From NCBI RefSeq assembly GCF_000445445.1, contig NZ_ASXP01000002.1, forward strand, positions 310,001 to 374,000: a stretch of DNA of 64,000 nucleotides, read 5' to 3'. Below are positions 33,739 to 44,034 of this stretch, piece by piece. Position numbers and translations under genes: made by a program. The notes under the pieces are model-generated. The model made no database searches, was not told the origin of the DNA, and was given only the letters and a program-made list of their open reading frames with translations. Each line of letters opens with the position of its first letter. The stretch's first letter is position 1. The stretch comes from Sporomusa ovata DSM 2662 (GTDB lineage: Bacteria > Bacillota > Negativicutes > Sporomusales > Sporomusaceae).

Positions 33739-33809
33739 CGGCAAAAATGCCGGGCAGATTTTGGCACATGTCGCGAGCAAGGCAAGGACAAAAATAGCGA
33801 GCAGCTACA

Positions 33810-34014
33810 CTATATCAAAAACTTCTAATGGAATTAGATTTGAATTATATGATTCCTTATTTGCATATACACATACATTCCCTCGAAAAGAATAGTTGTT
33901 AATATCTTCTATTTTAGTTTTAATGATTTGTGGATTTTGAATATTTATATATGCTGCGTCTAAACTAACGCCTTGAATTGTTGTTATTTTACATTGAATT
34001 GCCAAATTAACCAC
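33810..34014 (-). pseudogene. 5' part of small tail gene, split by the insertion sequence
   Basis: ATG 34014 behind GGAGTGG encodes MVNLAIQCKITTIQGVSLD and YSFRGNVCVYANKESYN, then EVFDI at the IS edge. Such short beta-rich proteins lie between fibre and holin genes in related prophages. In the present state the reading frame ends at a TAG two codons into the IS. Confidence 0.8.
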
Positions 34015-34021
34015 TCCTTTA

Positions 34022-34765
34022 TCATAAACCTGTTACATCAATTACTAAAAAATCGTATCTATCCTTAAAAATCAAACCGCTGCCTAAACCCTGATATTCA
34101 TTGAAGTTTGAATAAATTATTCCTGTATCAACAGTTGTTGAAGCAAATGTCCAATATTGTTGATATTCTCTAGTGTCTTGCCCAACTGTTGCGGGAAACC
34201 TATCCCAATAATATGTGCTTTGGGAAGGTATAACAGCAGTAGTTATTGCACTACCGACTGCAACATTTTTTAATATTCGTGGCGTTTTTATGGTTTGACT
34301 ATTTCCAGCCACATTCCAATCTGAAATAATAGGTGTATAGTCTGTTGCAATAGTAGTAGTTCCACTGTACATACCTAATACTTTCATATATTTGGCGTTG
34401 TCAGAAAAAACTAAACTTCCTGCTGAATTGTAAACTTCAAAGTATGCACCTGTTTTTGTAACTGGAAAACCATATTTGTATACAGTGACAATTGCCCCTG
34501 CTTCTGCATAAACGTCAACCCAATCAGTATTGTTTGTTGTGTTTTTTGAAATTGTTACCCTTTGAACACGTTTTCCATTAGTACATCTAAAAGCAAGCAT
34601 CTTTGTATCTGTGAAGGGTACAACACTGGAATATGCAGAACAAATAAAAGGACTATTAGCACTGCCCACGCTAATAGTCTCTTTTCCAAGATATTGCAAA
34701 TTTCTAAAACTATCTGTTATTTGCAAAAAACCATTTGTGTTATATACTTCTAATCCTGCACTCAT
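34022..34765 (-). CDS. Phage tail-tip/fibre-associated protein
   Basis: The 247-residue beta-rich protein (MSAGLEVYNTNGFLQITDSF) lies just after the smaller related gene and the I-J protein. Content and place fit a receptor-contacting or cap protein similar to DUF6453-type proteins of lambdoid phages. The N-terminal VYNTNGFLQITDSFRNL parallels CFDSAGALVLDVTDRLTRI of the next gene, so both may come from one ancestor. Confidence 0.65.
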   Translation of the reverse strand: MSAGLEVYNTNGFLQITDSFRNLQYLGKETISVGSANSPFICSAYSSVVPFTDTKMLAFRCTNGKRVQRVTISKNTTNNTDWVDVYAEAGAIVTVYKYGFPVTKTGAYFEVYNSAGSLVFSDNAKYMKVLGMYSGTTTIATDYTPIISDWNVAGNSQTIKTPRILKNVAVGSAITTAVIPSQSTYYWDRFPATVGQDTREYQQYWTFASTTVDTGIIYSNFNEYQGLGSGLIFKDRYDFLVIDVTGL

Positions 34766-34767
34766 AG

Positions 34768-35046
34768 TTAAAATACTCCATATCTAAAAGTTTGTGCAGT
34801 TTTTACGCCATAACTGCTAAATGTCCAAGTAATGGTTTGACCACTAATTGTTATTGTGCAAATTGCATTAAATGGATTTTCTTCAGTGACCTGAAAAAAC
34901 CAAGGTGTACCACTTGTAAGATTTGCATCTGTAATACTACCATTTGCAGTAGTGGTAGTAAATTCTCCTAAAATTCTTGTTAATCTGTCTGTCACATCCA
35001 ATACCAAAGCACCTGCACTATCAAAACATTGTAATCCTTGTGCCAT
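34768..35046 (-). CDS. Small phage tail-tip protein
   Basis: ATG 35046 (MAQGLQCFDSAGALVLDVTD) follows a G-rich ribosome site; the longer frame to 35091 overlaps the I-J gene without need. The 92-residue protein is beta-rich, and its first 30 residues resemble those of the 34022 gene. It probably decorates the tail tip. Confidence 0.6.
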   Translation of the reverse strand: MAQGLQCFDSAGALVLDVTDRLTRILGEFTTTTANGSITDANLTSGTPWFFQVTEENPFNAICTITISGQTITWTFSSYGVKTAQTFRYGVF

Positions 35047-35047
35047 A

Positions 35048-38000
35048 TTACCAAACCCCCAAACGTACCCTAAGAACGTTATTTGCATCATAAACTCTTA
35101 TCAAGTTATTCACTATTTCTGTTCGTGCTCCACTGGTTGAACCAATCTGCAATTTGTCGGCAGTAACAGAATTTGTTGCAATTACACCACCATTGATTTG
35201 TGTTGTTCCTGTTTTTTTCCAGGCAGTTAATTGATTATTTGCAGTTGTAGCATTTGTATTTGCTGTGTTAGCAGTTGTTTGGGCAGTACTTGCATTAGTA
35301 ACAGCAGTATTTGCTGTTGCTTCTGTGGCAGTTGCAATCGCATTCAACAAATTAGTTCTTGCGTCATAGTACGCTTTAAAATTTGCTCTGTAAGTAGTTC
35401 CAACTATTGCTGAAGTGGTAGTTAAACTTGTTAGCAGTGGTGGAACATAGGTATTTAATGCTGTATAGGCTGTTGTATAGGCAGTTTTTGTTGTTGTTAT
35501 TCCCATAGCTGTTGCTTGTGCTAAATTTAATGTGTATTCAGAACCAATAATACTCCAAGTTTGTTGAAGTGATTGTTTTTCTATTGGAGTCAGTTTTGAA
35601 TCGTTCGACATATCTGCTAATAGTGCATTTGCAGTTGCTGCATTTGTAACGCCTAAATTTGCTTGGGTCTGGGCAGTTGCTGCTGCTGTCACAGCATTGT
35701 TTGCTGTTGTTTGTGCTATACTTGCATTTGTAACTGCTTGATTTGCTGTGGCTTCAGTAGCTGTTGAAATTGAATTTAATAAATTTACTTTTGCATCATA
35801 ATATGATTTAAAAGTACTTCTAAATGTCGTTCCAACAATTGCACTTGTAGTTGTAAGACTTGCTAATAATGGAGTTATATAAGTATTTAATGCATTGTAA
35901 GCTGTAGTATATGCTGTTGTTGATACTGCCATAGCTGTTCCCAAAGTAAGATTTAAGCTATATTCAGATTTAATTGCATCCCATTCTTTTTGGACTGTAT
36001 GTTTTTCTAGTGAAGTTAGTTTGTTATCGTCCGCTAAATCAGCTAGTAAGGAATTTGCAGTATTAGCAGTTGTTTGGGCAGTAGCAGTTAATTTCGCCAT
36101 ATCAGCAAGTATAGTTGTTCCAATAGTTACGTCATTGATTTTGTCACCTACAACATAGAAAGAAGTATCTAGAACCATAGGTAGTGTTGGGGTTTTTAGA
36201 CTAGTGTAAAATAAAACACCATTTTTGTAATATTTAACTTGGTTATTTTCAACCGCAACTCTTAATTTATCTCCAAGAACAGTTGGGACAAGCGTGGTTA
36301 ATTTACTAAGACCGTCTTCGTAAACATTAAGAGAACTGCCTGTCTGGTATATTGCATAGTCAATACTAGTATAACTAGCATTTACCCAGGAACTACTTAA
36401 CCCAAACATAATATTTCGACCAAGTATTGCAACCGTATATTCTGCATAATTGCCATTATATAATAATCTTGTAGCACTGCAACTCGCATCCCAAGTGGAA
36501 GCAGTACCAGCAGTTTTGGAAATATCGTTCCCTGAAACAGTTACATTTGTTACGTGATTAAAAACTAAAGGATTAACTTGATCGATGTAACTGTTATAGA
36601 CCGCTAATTGTGTTGTTTTTGTGTCTGCTGTTGCTTGTGCTGTGTTCGCCAATGTCTTTGCATTTAATGCTATTGCATTTAGTAAATTTGTTCTTGCATC
36701 ATAATAAGCTTTAAAATTTGAATTGAATGTTGCTCTTACAATAGTACTTGTTGTTGTAAGGCTTGTTAACAATGGCGTAATGTAAGTATTTAATGCTGTA
36801 TATGCTGTTGTATATGCAGTTTTTGTTGTAGTGATTCCAAATGTAGTTGCTTGTGCAAGGTTTAGAGTGTATTCAGAAACAATACTATCCCAAGTTTGTT
36901 TTATAGTAACCTTTTCATTTGCTGTTAGTTTAGCATCTGAAGCAATGTCTGCTAACAATGCATTTGCAGTACCTGCGTTTGTAACAGCTGTATTTGCTGT
37001 ATTTTGTGCTGTTAGGGCATTAGCCTTTGCTACATCTGCTGTGCTTTGTGCTGTAGCAGCATTTGTAACAGCAGTATTAGCTGTACTTTGTGCAGTTGCT
37101 GCATTTGTTACAGCAGTATTAGCTGTTGTTTGGGCAGTAGTGATTAATCCTGCTGTATTTGTATCAAAATTGGAAATAGTAATACTACCTGTTGCCATTT
37201 TATTCGCTGTGATTGAACCTGCACTAATCATTTTGCCGACAATTACATTGTCGTCAATCACCGTATCACCAGCAATATGAACTAGTTTGCTTTTCAGACT
37301 AATTGTTTCAGGGCAAATATTTATTTGGCTAATAAGATTTGCTTTTGTTGCTCTCAGTTGAATATCTGCATTTGCTTGTGCTATAGCAGTAGTTGTGGTT
37401 GTATTAACTCCATCCTGTGCTGTTTTGTTCGCTGTTACAATACTTGTTATACTGTCGGTTGTTTGTGTAATTTGACTAATTGAATAATCAATATCCTCTG
37501 GTGCAGGTGTCCAGTCAGTTGCTATATTGCCTTTTTCCAATTTTAAATAAGCAATATTAAATACACAAGTTTGTGTTGTACCAAAATATACATATGGTTT
37601 GAATGAATCTGCATCACTTGTTAATTTAAAAGTTACCGATAATAATTTATATTTCCCAACATCAGCAGTAGTGTATGAAGTATTGTGTTTTAATACAGAA
37701 CATTTACTTTGACTAACATTATTTAATCCTGCCCAAAAATGAGTTGGAGTAATTGTGCTTCCTGTGAAAGCCACTGAAGATTTTAACATTATAGAATAAG
37801 TGTACTCTACGTTGTTTTCTAATTTATACCAGTTACCAACAATTCCTCCTCCAACAGTCGTTTTAATAGTATTAAAACCTCTATATTTTTCAACTGTGTC
37901 AACAACAAGCCCTCCACTATTATCAAACCAGTTTGTGATAGTAGAGCCAAAATTACCACTTGTTCGAAACAAATTGCTTCCACCAATAGAAATATTACTA

Positions 38001-41000
38001 ACAGTTGAACTAATTGCATCTGCCGTTTGTTTCAATTGACTTATTGCTGAATATTGTCCAACTGCATCAGGTGCAGAATTTAATTTTGCAACAGTTGCAG
38101 TAATATTATTATTAGTAACAGTCAAATCTGCAACATTTGCTTTTGTTGCAACAGTTGTATTAATTGCATCCGTAGTCTGCTTGATTTTACTAAAAGCAGT
38201 ATAAGTTGGTGGAGTCGTTCCATATGGGTCTTTGTTCAATTCAGCAATGGTAGTAGTTAAACTATTTGCTGTTTGTGTTATATTACTGTTTGCTGTAGTT
38301 ATTTTATTATCAGCATCTGTTTTGTTTGCTGTAACAGTAGCACTTATAGTATCTGCTGTTTGTTTTAAAGTAGAAATTGCTGTATATTGACCTGTTGAAT
38401 TTGGAGTAGAATTTAGTTTAGCCACCATTGCAGTTATGTTATTGTTCGTAATCGTTAAATCTGAAACATTTGCTTTTGTGGCAACAGTAGCACTTATAGT
38501 GTCTGTTGTCTGTTTAATTTTTGTAAAAGCAGTATAAGTTGGTGGAGTTGTGCCAAATGGGTCTTTATTTAATTCGGCAACAGTTGTACTAATTGCATTT
38601 GCATTTTGTGTTATATTACTGTTTGCTGTAGTTATTTTCCCATCAGCATCAGTTTTATTAGCCGAAACTGTTGCACTTATAGTATCAGCAGTTTGTTTTA
38701 AAGTGGAAATGGAAGTATATTGTCCAACTGCATTTGGTGCAGAATTTAACTTTGCAACCATATTAGTAATACTATTATTTGTAATTGTCAAATCACTAAT
38801 ATTTGCTTTATTCGCAACAGTTAAACTTATAGAATCCGCTGTTTGCTTCAGTGTAGAAATGGAAGTATATTGTCCAACTGCATCAGGGGCAGAATTTAGT
38901 TTACCAACCATACTTGTAATTGAACTAGCATTTTGTGTTATCAATGATCTATTATCTGCATCAGCCTGGACTAAAGTATTCTGTGTTGTTGTAAATTCTG
39001 TATGACTAACCTTTGCATTATCCAATGCTGTCATACTTGTATTTATTGTATCAATTTTTCCTTGTAAATCAATTTGCAGATTAGGAATTGTTGTGTTTGT
39101 TACATTTGAAATATTGGTATTGATAGTTGTAATATCTGTATTGATACCAGCAATATTGGTATTTATATTTATTATATCTGTATTTATACCATCAATAGCG
39201 GTATTAAGTGTGGTTGTATCAACAGACACATTTGCTTTTGCTATAGCATTTTTAATCACAGTATCCATTTTTTCCAAAGATATTGATTCTGCTTCTAATA
39301 ATGCAGGGTCTATTGTTGCTTTAACTATTTTTTGAATTGTTGCAGATTTTTCACCTTCGCCAAAAATATCTACATATGCAATTTGAATATCAAATATTCC
39401 ACCTGTGGTTTTATATGTGTAACTATTATTAGCACTAAAATATATCTTATCGCCTGTTCCATCGTTAATATGGAAATTAACACCCAAGCAGTAATTTGGT
39501 ATTGTATCACAAGTAATAACTATACCTTGGAAAATATCTTTTATTTCTATATTGGTTGGTGCAAAAGGAGCAGGTTTACTATAGTTATAAATTAATGGTT
39601 CTGAATAAATGTTATTTTTGTTGTGGGCATATAAAAACACCTGACCACTTCTAGTAGCAGGTGTAAATGTAGCTGTATTTGTACTTGTTTTTATATATAA
39701 TCCAACTGTATTACCTACGTTTATATCTGCTCTAAGTTCCCAATAATCTATATTTGGTTCTTGTGTATCCCAAACCCAATAACCTTTATCCGTGAATGTA
39801 ACAGACATATTGCTTGGTATTTCTGGTGTTAGCATATTACCAAGAATTATAAGTGGTGCTGAAACAACTCCGCTTGAAATCGCTACACCTCTTACAGTTT
39901 TTACTTTTACATAGTAAGTTGTACCAACAACTACATTTTCTATAGTGGCAACCATATCTGCCGTTGTTTTAAGATACTTCCAGTTTGCATTATCAACAGA
40001 ATAATAAACTAAAAAATTATCTATTTTTGCATCTCTATCTAGATTCCAAGTTGCAGATAATTGGGAAACAGTTACACCATCAGTTGTTATATAGCTTTCC
40101 TCAGCTGCTTGCAAATTGATAACTTCAGGTATTTCAATAATCGGTGGTGTGTAATCAATAATAGGATAATTTAGATCTCCTGTATAAACACCTTCACAGT
40201 ATTCTGCCAAACTGAGCTTGCAGGTTAGGTCCCCTGACTTTTCTATTCCCACCACTCGAAACGGCTTGACAGCTTTGTCGGCTTCCCCAAACATGTAATT
40301 ATCGTACTGTGCCGGGATAACGGCAAACGGTTGAGTTACTGTTAATACGTTCGTCTCAGTGTCTGCACTAACCGGGACAGTGCTTCTTTTTACAATCACA
40401 TCACTAACGGACAGGGTAATTATAATCTGATATGATTGTCCAGCCGTTAATGTTACTGTTTTATCCAATGTGACCGTGCTGGTATCAGCCGCCACAATAC
40501 GCCCAGACGCAATTCCCATTTGGGAAACTGTATGGTTTAGTCCAACAATATCCCCATACTGGCAGACCATCGCGTCAATATCGGTGCCGATATCTACGAA
40601 CTGTGTTATTAACAAGTTGTTTGCCAGCGTGTATACACCTTCGCGGTACGCCTGTGATTTACGTTTCACGCCAAATAATTGCAGCTGTGCAGGGTTGTCC
40701 TGTGCCGCCATCTGTGAGGCCCATTTTGAAGATCTGACCATGAATTGAGTATTTACAAAGTCGTTATCGGTATCAGAAAAAACAACTTCAACTGCTGTGG
40801 CTCGGTCATCTATGCCGGAGAATGTTCCCTGCAGGCTCGACATTGTTGTCCGGCCCTCACCGAATACCTGTGTCATAGTCCCGGGTTTGTCACAAACGAT
40901 ACCAATATTATTACCACGGGGCATTATGGTAGCATGGCCGACATTCGCGGCTTGCTGCGCTGCGTCATATCGTTTTTGAGCAGTGTCAAAAAATGCGTCA

Positions 41001-42688
41001 AACTCAAAACGTTTTTCATATGTCGTTCCATCCGTTCCCAGTACCAGCTCGTCAGCATAGGCCGCGCATTCCACCCATTCCCCCCAGTACGGATCAAGTC
41101 GGGTATGGGCCACGCCAAATACTGTGTATTCATACAAACCAGTGTTAATATTCTTGAGATATCTGCACTGGTGATAAATATCGTAGGCTGCCCATATCGG
41201 ATTATTTGCGGCCCTGGTTTCGTATGCTGATGTTTCAGGATTCCAAACGTAAACGGTATTGCGTTTTTGCCGCCAAGTAAAATCTGGCATACCGCTCGAT
41301 AACTGGCTGGTGGCTAAAATTCGAACCCCGACCAGTACTTTGTTAGGTCGGGAAAAGTCATCATAAATTATGCTAGTAAGTTGCGTCCAGTAGCACGTCG
41401 TACAGTCCATAGTCGATGTTGTAGCGGCTGACCTAGCAGTAATCTTTGCGCGCACTTCGTATTTACCAGCAGTTAGATTATCAATCTTAAACGATCGTCT
41501 TACTGCCGTGTTTTGCGATGCTGAAATTATTGAATTATTGGCAACCACGATTTTATACGTACCCCTTTTGTTAGGAGCAGTAAATTTTATTCTCCCATTA
41601 TCAACTATTGCCCCTCCAGTAGTAGGTAATTGTACACCAGATACTGAGCCTTTTACTATTACCGTATTAGTGCCAGTACCAAAATTCATTACACTTATAG
41701 TCCATGTTTCTATAGGTGCAGTGGGATAACACGTTGCCCCCGCTATTGATGTAGATGCAATATGCGAACCGCTACCGAACCAGTTAGTCCACGCAGTATC
41801 GCCCTGTAAGCGATACTCAACTGCAAGCGTTACAGATGCACTTTCTAATTTCCCTTTTTTATTTAGGTGGTATAACCCGTTAGGGAACTCAAGAGTAATT
41901 TGCAACCCTTCTGCGTTGCTACCGTCAATTAATTGCGTAGCCCATGTAGACTCCGACAGCTCATATGAAAGTTCTTGGTTGTTAGTTGTGTCCCCGAAGT
42001 TCGGAATTACTTCTTGATCATTCGTACCGTACCGAATTTCGTATGACACGTCCGTATAGTTCGCTATTGGGTTCCCGCCGATTTGAATATCAGTAATTTC
42101 GTCAATCGGCCCCATACCACCACAAAGCAAAACATTTAAATACTGCTTATCGTTTACGGTATCAATATGAGTTTCTATTATTTGGGGTGCCGGGATGCAT
42201 TCGCCATAAGTTACACCAATGATATTTCCCTCGCCTGACAGAGGTGATGGTGTATTCCAGCCGTATGTCTGGGATGATCCCTCGGAACTAAGACTATTTG
42301 CTTTGGTGCCAAACATAGTATTAATTAGCTTACCGCCTATTACCATTACTGCACCGGCTGCTAGATACGATGTTAAACCAACTTTACCAGCGGTCCATAA
42401 CCCGCCAGAAATATTGCTCGTATAGACACTCAGCACAATCATTGCAATCATGCCTAGTATTTTTTTTAATCCAGATCCGACATGTGGCATAATAACAATT
42501 TGATCGCCGTCAGACGGATATGTCAGTTCGGGCTGTTCGACAAAATTGCTGTTTAGTATGTAGTCAATATCTGGCTCGTCAATGTATTCCGTTAGCCGTT
42601 TCCCAGGAACAAAAATAGCCTGCTCAGACTCCCGGCAGGTTAGATTAAATGGATTTTTGATTTTTACGATTTCAATTATAGGGATCAC
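35048..42688 (-). CDS. Tail tip/host-specificity protein (gpI-gpJ-like fusion) with long repeats
   Basis: GTG 42688 overlaps the upstream stop (GTGA). The ~2546-residue protein starts with a beta-grasp ending GDQIVIMPHVGSG and hydrophobic segments, as lambda gpI does, then runs into a gpJ-type core with fibronectin III domains (~880-1080). Next come four copies of a ~90-residue unit (KLNSAPDAVGQYTSISTLKQ). Two to three copies of a coiled-coil unit (EKVTIKQTWDSIVSEYTLNL) and runs of TANTAVTNAATAQS follow. The end GGVIATNSVTADKLQIGS is typical of fibre tips. It decides host range. Confidence 0.85.
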   Translation of the reverse strand: MIPIIEIVKIKNPFNLTCRESEQAIFVPGKRLTEYIDEPDIDYILNSNFVEQPELTYPSDGDQIVIMPHVGSGLKKILGMIAMIVLSVYTSNISGGLWTAGKVGLTSYLAAGAVMVIGGKLINTMFGTKANSLSSEGSSQTYGWNTPSPLSGEGNIIGVTYGECIPAPQIIETHIDTVNDKQYLNVLLCGGMGPIDEITDIQIGGNPIANYTDVSYEIRYGTNDQEVIPNFGDTTNNQELSYELSESTWATQLIDGSNAEGLQITLEFPNGLYHLNKKGKLESASVTLAVEYRLQGDTAWTNWFGSGSHIASTSIAGATCYPTAPIETWTISVMNFGTGTNTVIVKGSVSGVQLPTTGGAIVDNGRIKFTAPNKRGTYKIVVANNSIISASQNTAVRRSFKIDNLTAGKYEVRAKITARSAATTSTMDCTTCYWTQLTSIIYDDFSRPNKVLVGVRILATSQLSSGMPDFTWRQKRNTVYVWNPETSAYETRAANNPIWAAYDIYHQCRYLKNINTGLYEYTVFGVAHTRLDPYWGEWVECAAYADELVLGTDGTTYEKRFEFDAFFDTAQKRYDAAQQAANVGHATIMPRGNNIGIVCDKPGTMTQVFGEGRTTMSSLQGTFSGIDDRATAVEVVFSDTDNDFVNTQFMVRSSKWASQMAAQDNPAQLQLFGVKRKSQAYREGVYTLANNLLITQFVDIGTDIDAMVCQYGDIVGLNHTVSQMGIASGRIVAADTSTVTLDKTVTLTAGQSYQIIITLSVSDVIVKRSTVPVSADTETNVLTVTQPFAVIPAQYDNYMFGEADKAVKPFRVVGIEKSGDLTCKLSLAEYCEGVYTGDLNYPIIDYTPPIIEIPEVINLQAAEESYITTDGVTVSQLSATWNLDRDAKIDNFLVYYSVDNANWKYLKTTADMVATIENVVVGTTYYVKVKTVRGVAISSGVVSAPLIILGNMLTPEIPSNMSVTFTDKGYWVWDTQEPNIDYWELRADINVGNTVGLYIKTSTNTATFTPATRSGQVFLYAHNKNNIYSEPLIYNYSKPAPFAPTNIEIKDIFQGIVITCDTIPNYCLGVNFHINDGTGDKIYFSANNSYTYKTTGGIFDIQIAYVDIFGEGEKSATIQKIVKATIDPALLEAESISLEKMDTVIKNAIAKANVSVDTTTLNTAIDGINTDIININTNIAGINTDITTINTNISNVTNTTIPNLQIDLQGKIDTINTSMTALDNAKVSHTEFTTTQNTLVQADADNRSLITQNASSITSMVGKLNSAPDAVGQYTSISTLKQTADSISLTVANKANISDLTITNNSITNMVAKLNSAPNAVGQYTSISTLKQTADTISATVSANKTDADGKITTANSNITQNANAISTTVAELNKDPFGTTPPTYTAFTKIKQTTDTISATVATKANVSDLTITNNNITAMVAKLNSTPNSTGQYTAISTLKQTADTISATVTANKTDADNKITTANSNITQTANSLTTTIAELNKDPYGTTPPTYTAFSKIKQTTDAINTTVATKANVADLTVTNNNITATVAKLNSAPDAVGQYSAISQLKQTADAISSTVSNISIGGSNLFRTSGNFGSTITNWFDNSGGLVVDTVEKYRGFNTIKTTVGGGIVGNWYKLENNVEYTYSIMLKSSVAFTGSTITPTHFWAGLNNVSQSKCSVLKHNTSYTTADVGKYKLLSVTFKLTSDADSFKPYVYFGTTQTCVFNIAYLKLEKGNIATDWTPAPEDIDYSISQITQTTDSITSIVTANKTAQDGVNTTTTTAIAQANADIQLRATKANLISQINICPETISLKSKLVHIAGDTVIDDNVIVGKMISAGSITANKMATGSITISNFDTNTAGLITTAQTTANTAVTNAATAQSTANTAVTNAATAQSTADVAKANALTAQNTANTAVTNAGTANALLADIASDAKLTANEKVTIKQTWDSIVSEYTLNLAQATTFGITTTKTAYTTAYTALNTYITPLLTSLTTTSTIVRATFNSNFKAYYDARTNLLNAIALNAKTLANTAQATADTKTTQLAVYNSYIDQVNPLVFNHVTNVTVSGNDISKTAGTASTWDASCSATRLLYNGNYAEYTVAILGRNIMFGLSSSWVNASYTSIDYAIYQTGSSLNVYEDGLSKLTTLVPTVLGDKLRVAVENNQVKYYKNGVLFYTSLKTPTLPMVLDTSFYVVGDKINDVTIGTTILADMAKLTATAQTTANTANSLLADLADDNKLTSLEKHTVQKEWDAIKSEYSLNLTLGTAMAVSTTAYTTAYNALNTYITPLLASLTTTSAIVGTTFRSTFKSYYDAKVNLLNSISTATEATANQAVTNASIAQTTANNAVTAAATAQTQANLGVTNAATANALLADMSNDSKLTPIEKQSLQQTWSIIGSEYTLNLAQATAMGITTTKTAYTTAYTALNTYVPPLLTSLTTTSAIVGTTYRANFKAYYDARTNLLNAIATATEATANTAVTNASTAQTTANTANTNATTANNQLTAWKKTGTTQINGGVIATNSVTADKLQIGSTSGARTEIVNNLIRVYDANNVLRVRLGVW

Positions 42689-43074
42689 CCCTTTGGTACG
42701 TAATAGCCTATGATTTTGTTTTTCCACCCAGGATCGTAAGTTCGCGTAATGCATACACCACTGGCTGAATAGGCGTGGATAAACTTACCAGAACCAATAT
42801 AAACACCGACATGGTTAGCCCATGATCCGCAAGCAAGACGGATAACTACCAAGCACGGGACCGGCAAGGGGGCGGTAACTTCGAGCCATTCGCATTCTGA
42901 TTCGATCATTTGCTGGCCTATCTTAGCGGTATCCATTGCAGATATATGATAGTCAGGTAATGTAATGCCATAGCGGCTAAACACCTCGCAGGATAAACCC
43001 CAACAGTCAATACCGGTTAAATCACGCCCACCATCCTTAAATGGAATGCCAATCAAATCATTTAAATTTATCAT
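42685..43074 (-). CDS. NlpC/P60 phage tail peptidase (gpK-like)
   Basis: The 129-residue protein has GIDCWGLSCEVFSRYG with the catalytic Cys, and NHVGVYIGSGKFIHAYSASG with the His. In lambda, gpK has the same fold and place. It opens peptidoglycan during DNA entry or helps tail tip assembly. Start overlaps the gpL-like stop (43071-43074); its stop overlaps the I-J start. Confidence 0.88.
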   Translation of the reverse strand: MINLNDLIGIPFKDGGRDLTGIDCWGLSCEVFSRYGITLPDYHISAMDTAKIGQQMIESECEWLEVTAPLPVPCLVVIRLACGSWANHVGVYIGSGKFIHAYSASGVCITRTYDPGWKNKIIGYYVPKG

Positions 43075-43658
43075 GCTGTCTGTATCCCTTGTTCCCCGCC
43101 AAACCTATTTCGAATCCGGCATGTACTTAGCGTATTATCACATTCAGTCAGCGTCCCCGCATACCCGCATTGAATATCTTTAAAATGATATGGACAAAAA
43201 TCCCGCATATATCGCCAAAACGGAAACCGAAACGAATGGTCATTCGAGGCACCAATAACAAATGTTACCCATTCCTCATCGTATTTTGTTTCTGTGATAA
43301 TAAAATCCAACTCAATTTCCGGAGTCGTATTATCCAAATGTGCTGCGTGAACAATCATAATTTTAACCGGACAATCGCAGAAACCTTTATACTGCTGGAC
43401 GTAAGACTGTACCAGCCCTTCAACATTACTAACTTTCAGGTTTACTGCCGGCAGGTCTTTGCCATCCTCAGTTACCTTATCAAAATCAATCGGGAAACGC
43501 TGCCATAGGTTGCCGTTCCATAATTGATCTTGATTATCCCTTACTAACCGAATCGGCTCGTCAATGCCGTCTACAGTAATTTCAACTAGTACCAGGAAGG
43601 GTTTATCATTAGCGAGTTTATTTTTCTCTAGAATTCCGGCTGCTGACCAGACTAACAT
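43071..43658 (-). CDS. Phage minor tail protein L-like
   Basis: Near the C-terminus are CPYHFKDIQCGYAG, then TECDNTLSTCRIRNRFGGEQG, the cysteine pattern of lambda gpL, which holds an iron-sulfur cluster. N-terminal VLVEITVDGIDEPIRLV is also usual. It is placed between tail proteins as in lambda. Confidence 0.85.
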   Translation of the reverse strand: MLVWSAAGILEKNKLANDKPFLVLVEITVDGIDEPIRLVRDNQDQLWNGNLWQRFPIDFDKVTEDGKDLPAVNLKVSNVEGLVQSYVQQYKGFCDCPVKIMIVHAAHLDNTTPEIELDFIITETKYDEEWVTFVIGASNDHSFRFPFWRYMRDFCPYHFKDIQCGYAGTLTECDNTLSTCRIRNRFGGEQGIQTA

Positions 43659-43664
43659 ATTTTG

Positions 43665-44030
43665 TTAGACCTCCTCAAAGGTTATTGAGCCGCGATAACC
43701 CTCCGTGTACGGCTGCCAATCACCCTTAGCTGTAAATCGGACCACTTTTTGCACCCCGGCATAGGGTCCGTAATACGGAATAAAATAAAAACTGCCTGCG
43801 GTACCGCCAACAGCAAACCAAAAATCAATTAATTTTTTATAGTCGGCATCGGGCACCCCTCGCCAAGAATAACTCCATGTACCCGGAAGCCTGGATGCCC
43901 TGGCCCTGGTTATTTTATAGTTAGCGTCTGTCGTACTGGACACTGTGCTATCCTTAAAGTCCTCTTTATAACTTCCGGATTCAACTTCAGGAATTACTGG
44001 CTGTGGGAAATCTGTTGGAAATGTTAACAT
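43665..44030 (-). CDS. Phage minor tail protein M-like
   Basis: The 121-residue beta-rich protein begins MLTFPTDFPQPVIPEVESG. It sits between the tape measure and L-like genes, the position of lambda gpM. FWFAVGGTAGSFYFIPYYGP resembles DUF2460/gpM-type tail proteins. RBS GGGGTGATAGT precedes ATG 44030. Confidence 0.7.
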   Translation of the reverse strand: MLTFPTDFPQPVIPEVESGSYKEDFKDSTVSSTTDANYKITRARASRLPGTWSYSWRGVPDADYKKLIDFWFAVGGTAGSFYFIPYYGPYAGVQKVVRFTAKGDWQPYTEGYRGSITFEEV

Positions 44031-44034
44031 ACTA

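Larger units (their letters stand above)
30796..33809 (+). mobile_element. 3.0-kb TniA/TniB-type insertion sequence
   Basis: The ends are TGTAGCTGCT (30796) and, inverted, TGTAGCTGCT-like GCAGCTACA (33801-33809), with further shared CCTTGCTC motifs inside. A 6-bp CTATAT duplication flanks it (30790-30795 and 33810-33815). Three plus-strand genes encode a DUF6431-like protein, a Mu/TniA-type DDE transposase and a TniB/ExeA-type ATPase. TGT...ACA ends fit the Mu/Tn552 group. The host tail gene is restored in frame if it is removed. Confidence 0.88.

Noticed and set aside
36831..39335. Several plus-strand hydrophobic frames opposite the tail tip gene
   Set aside because: They arise from the antisense of Ala/Thr/Asn repeats; no ribosome sites.
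35048..42688. Repeats in the tail tip gene as a possible CRISPR or noncoding array
   Set aside because: The repeats are in-frame protein repeats of about 270 bp and are not spaced by unique spacers.
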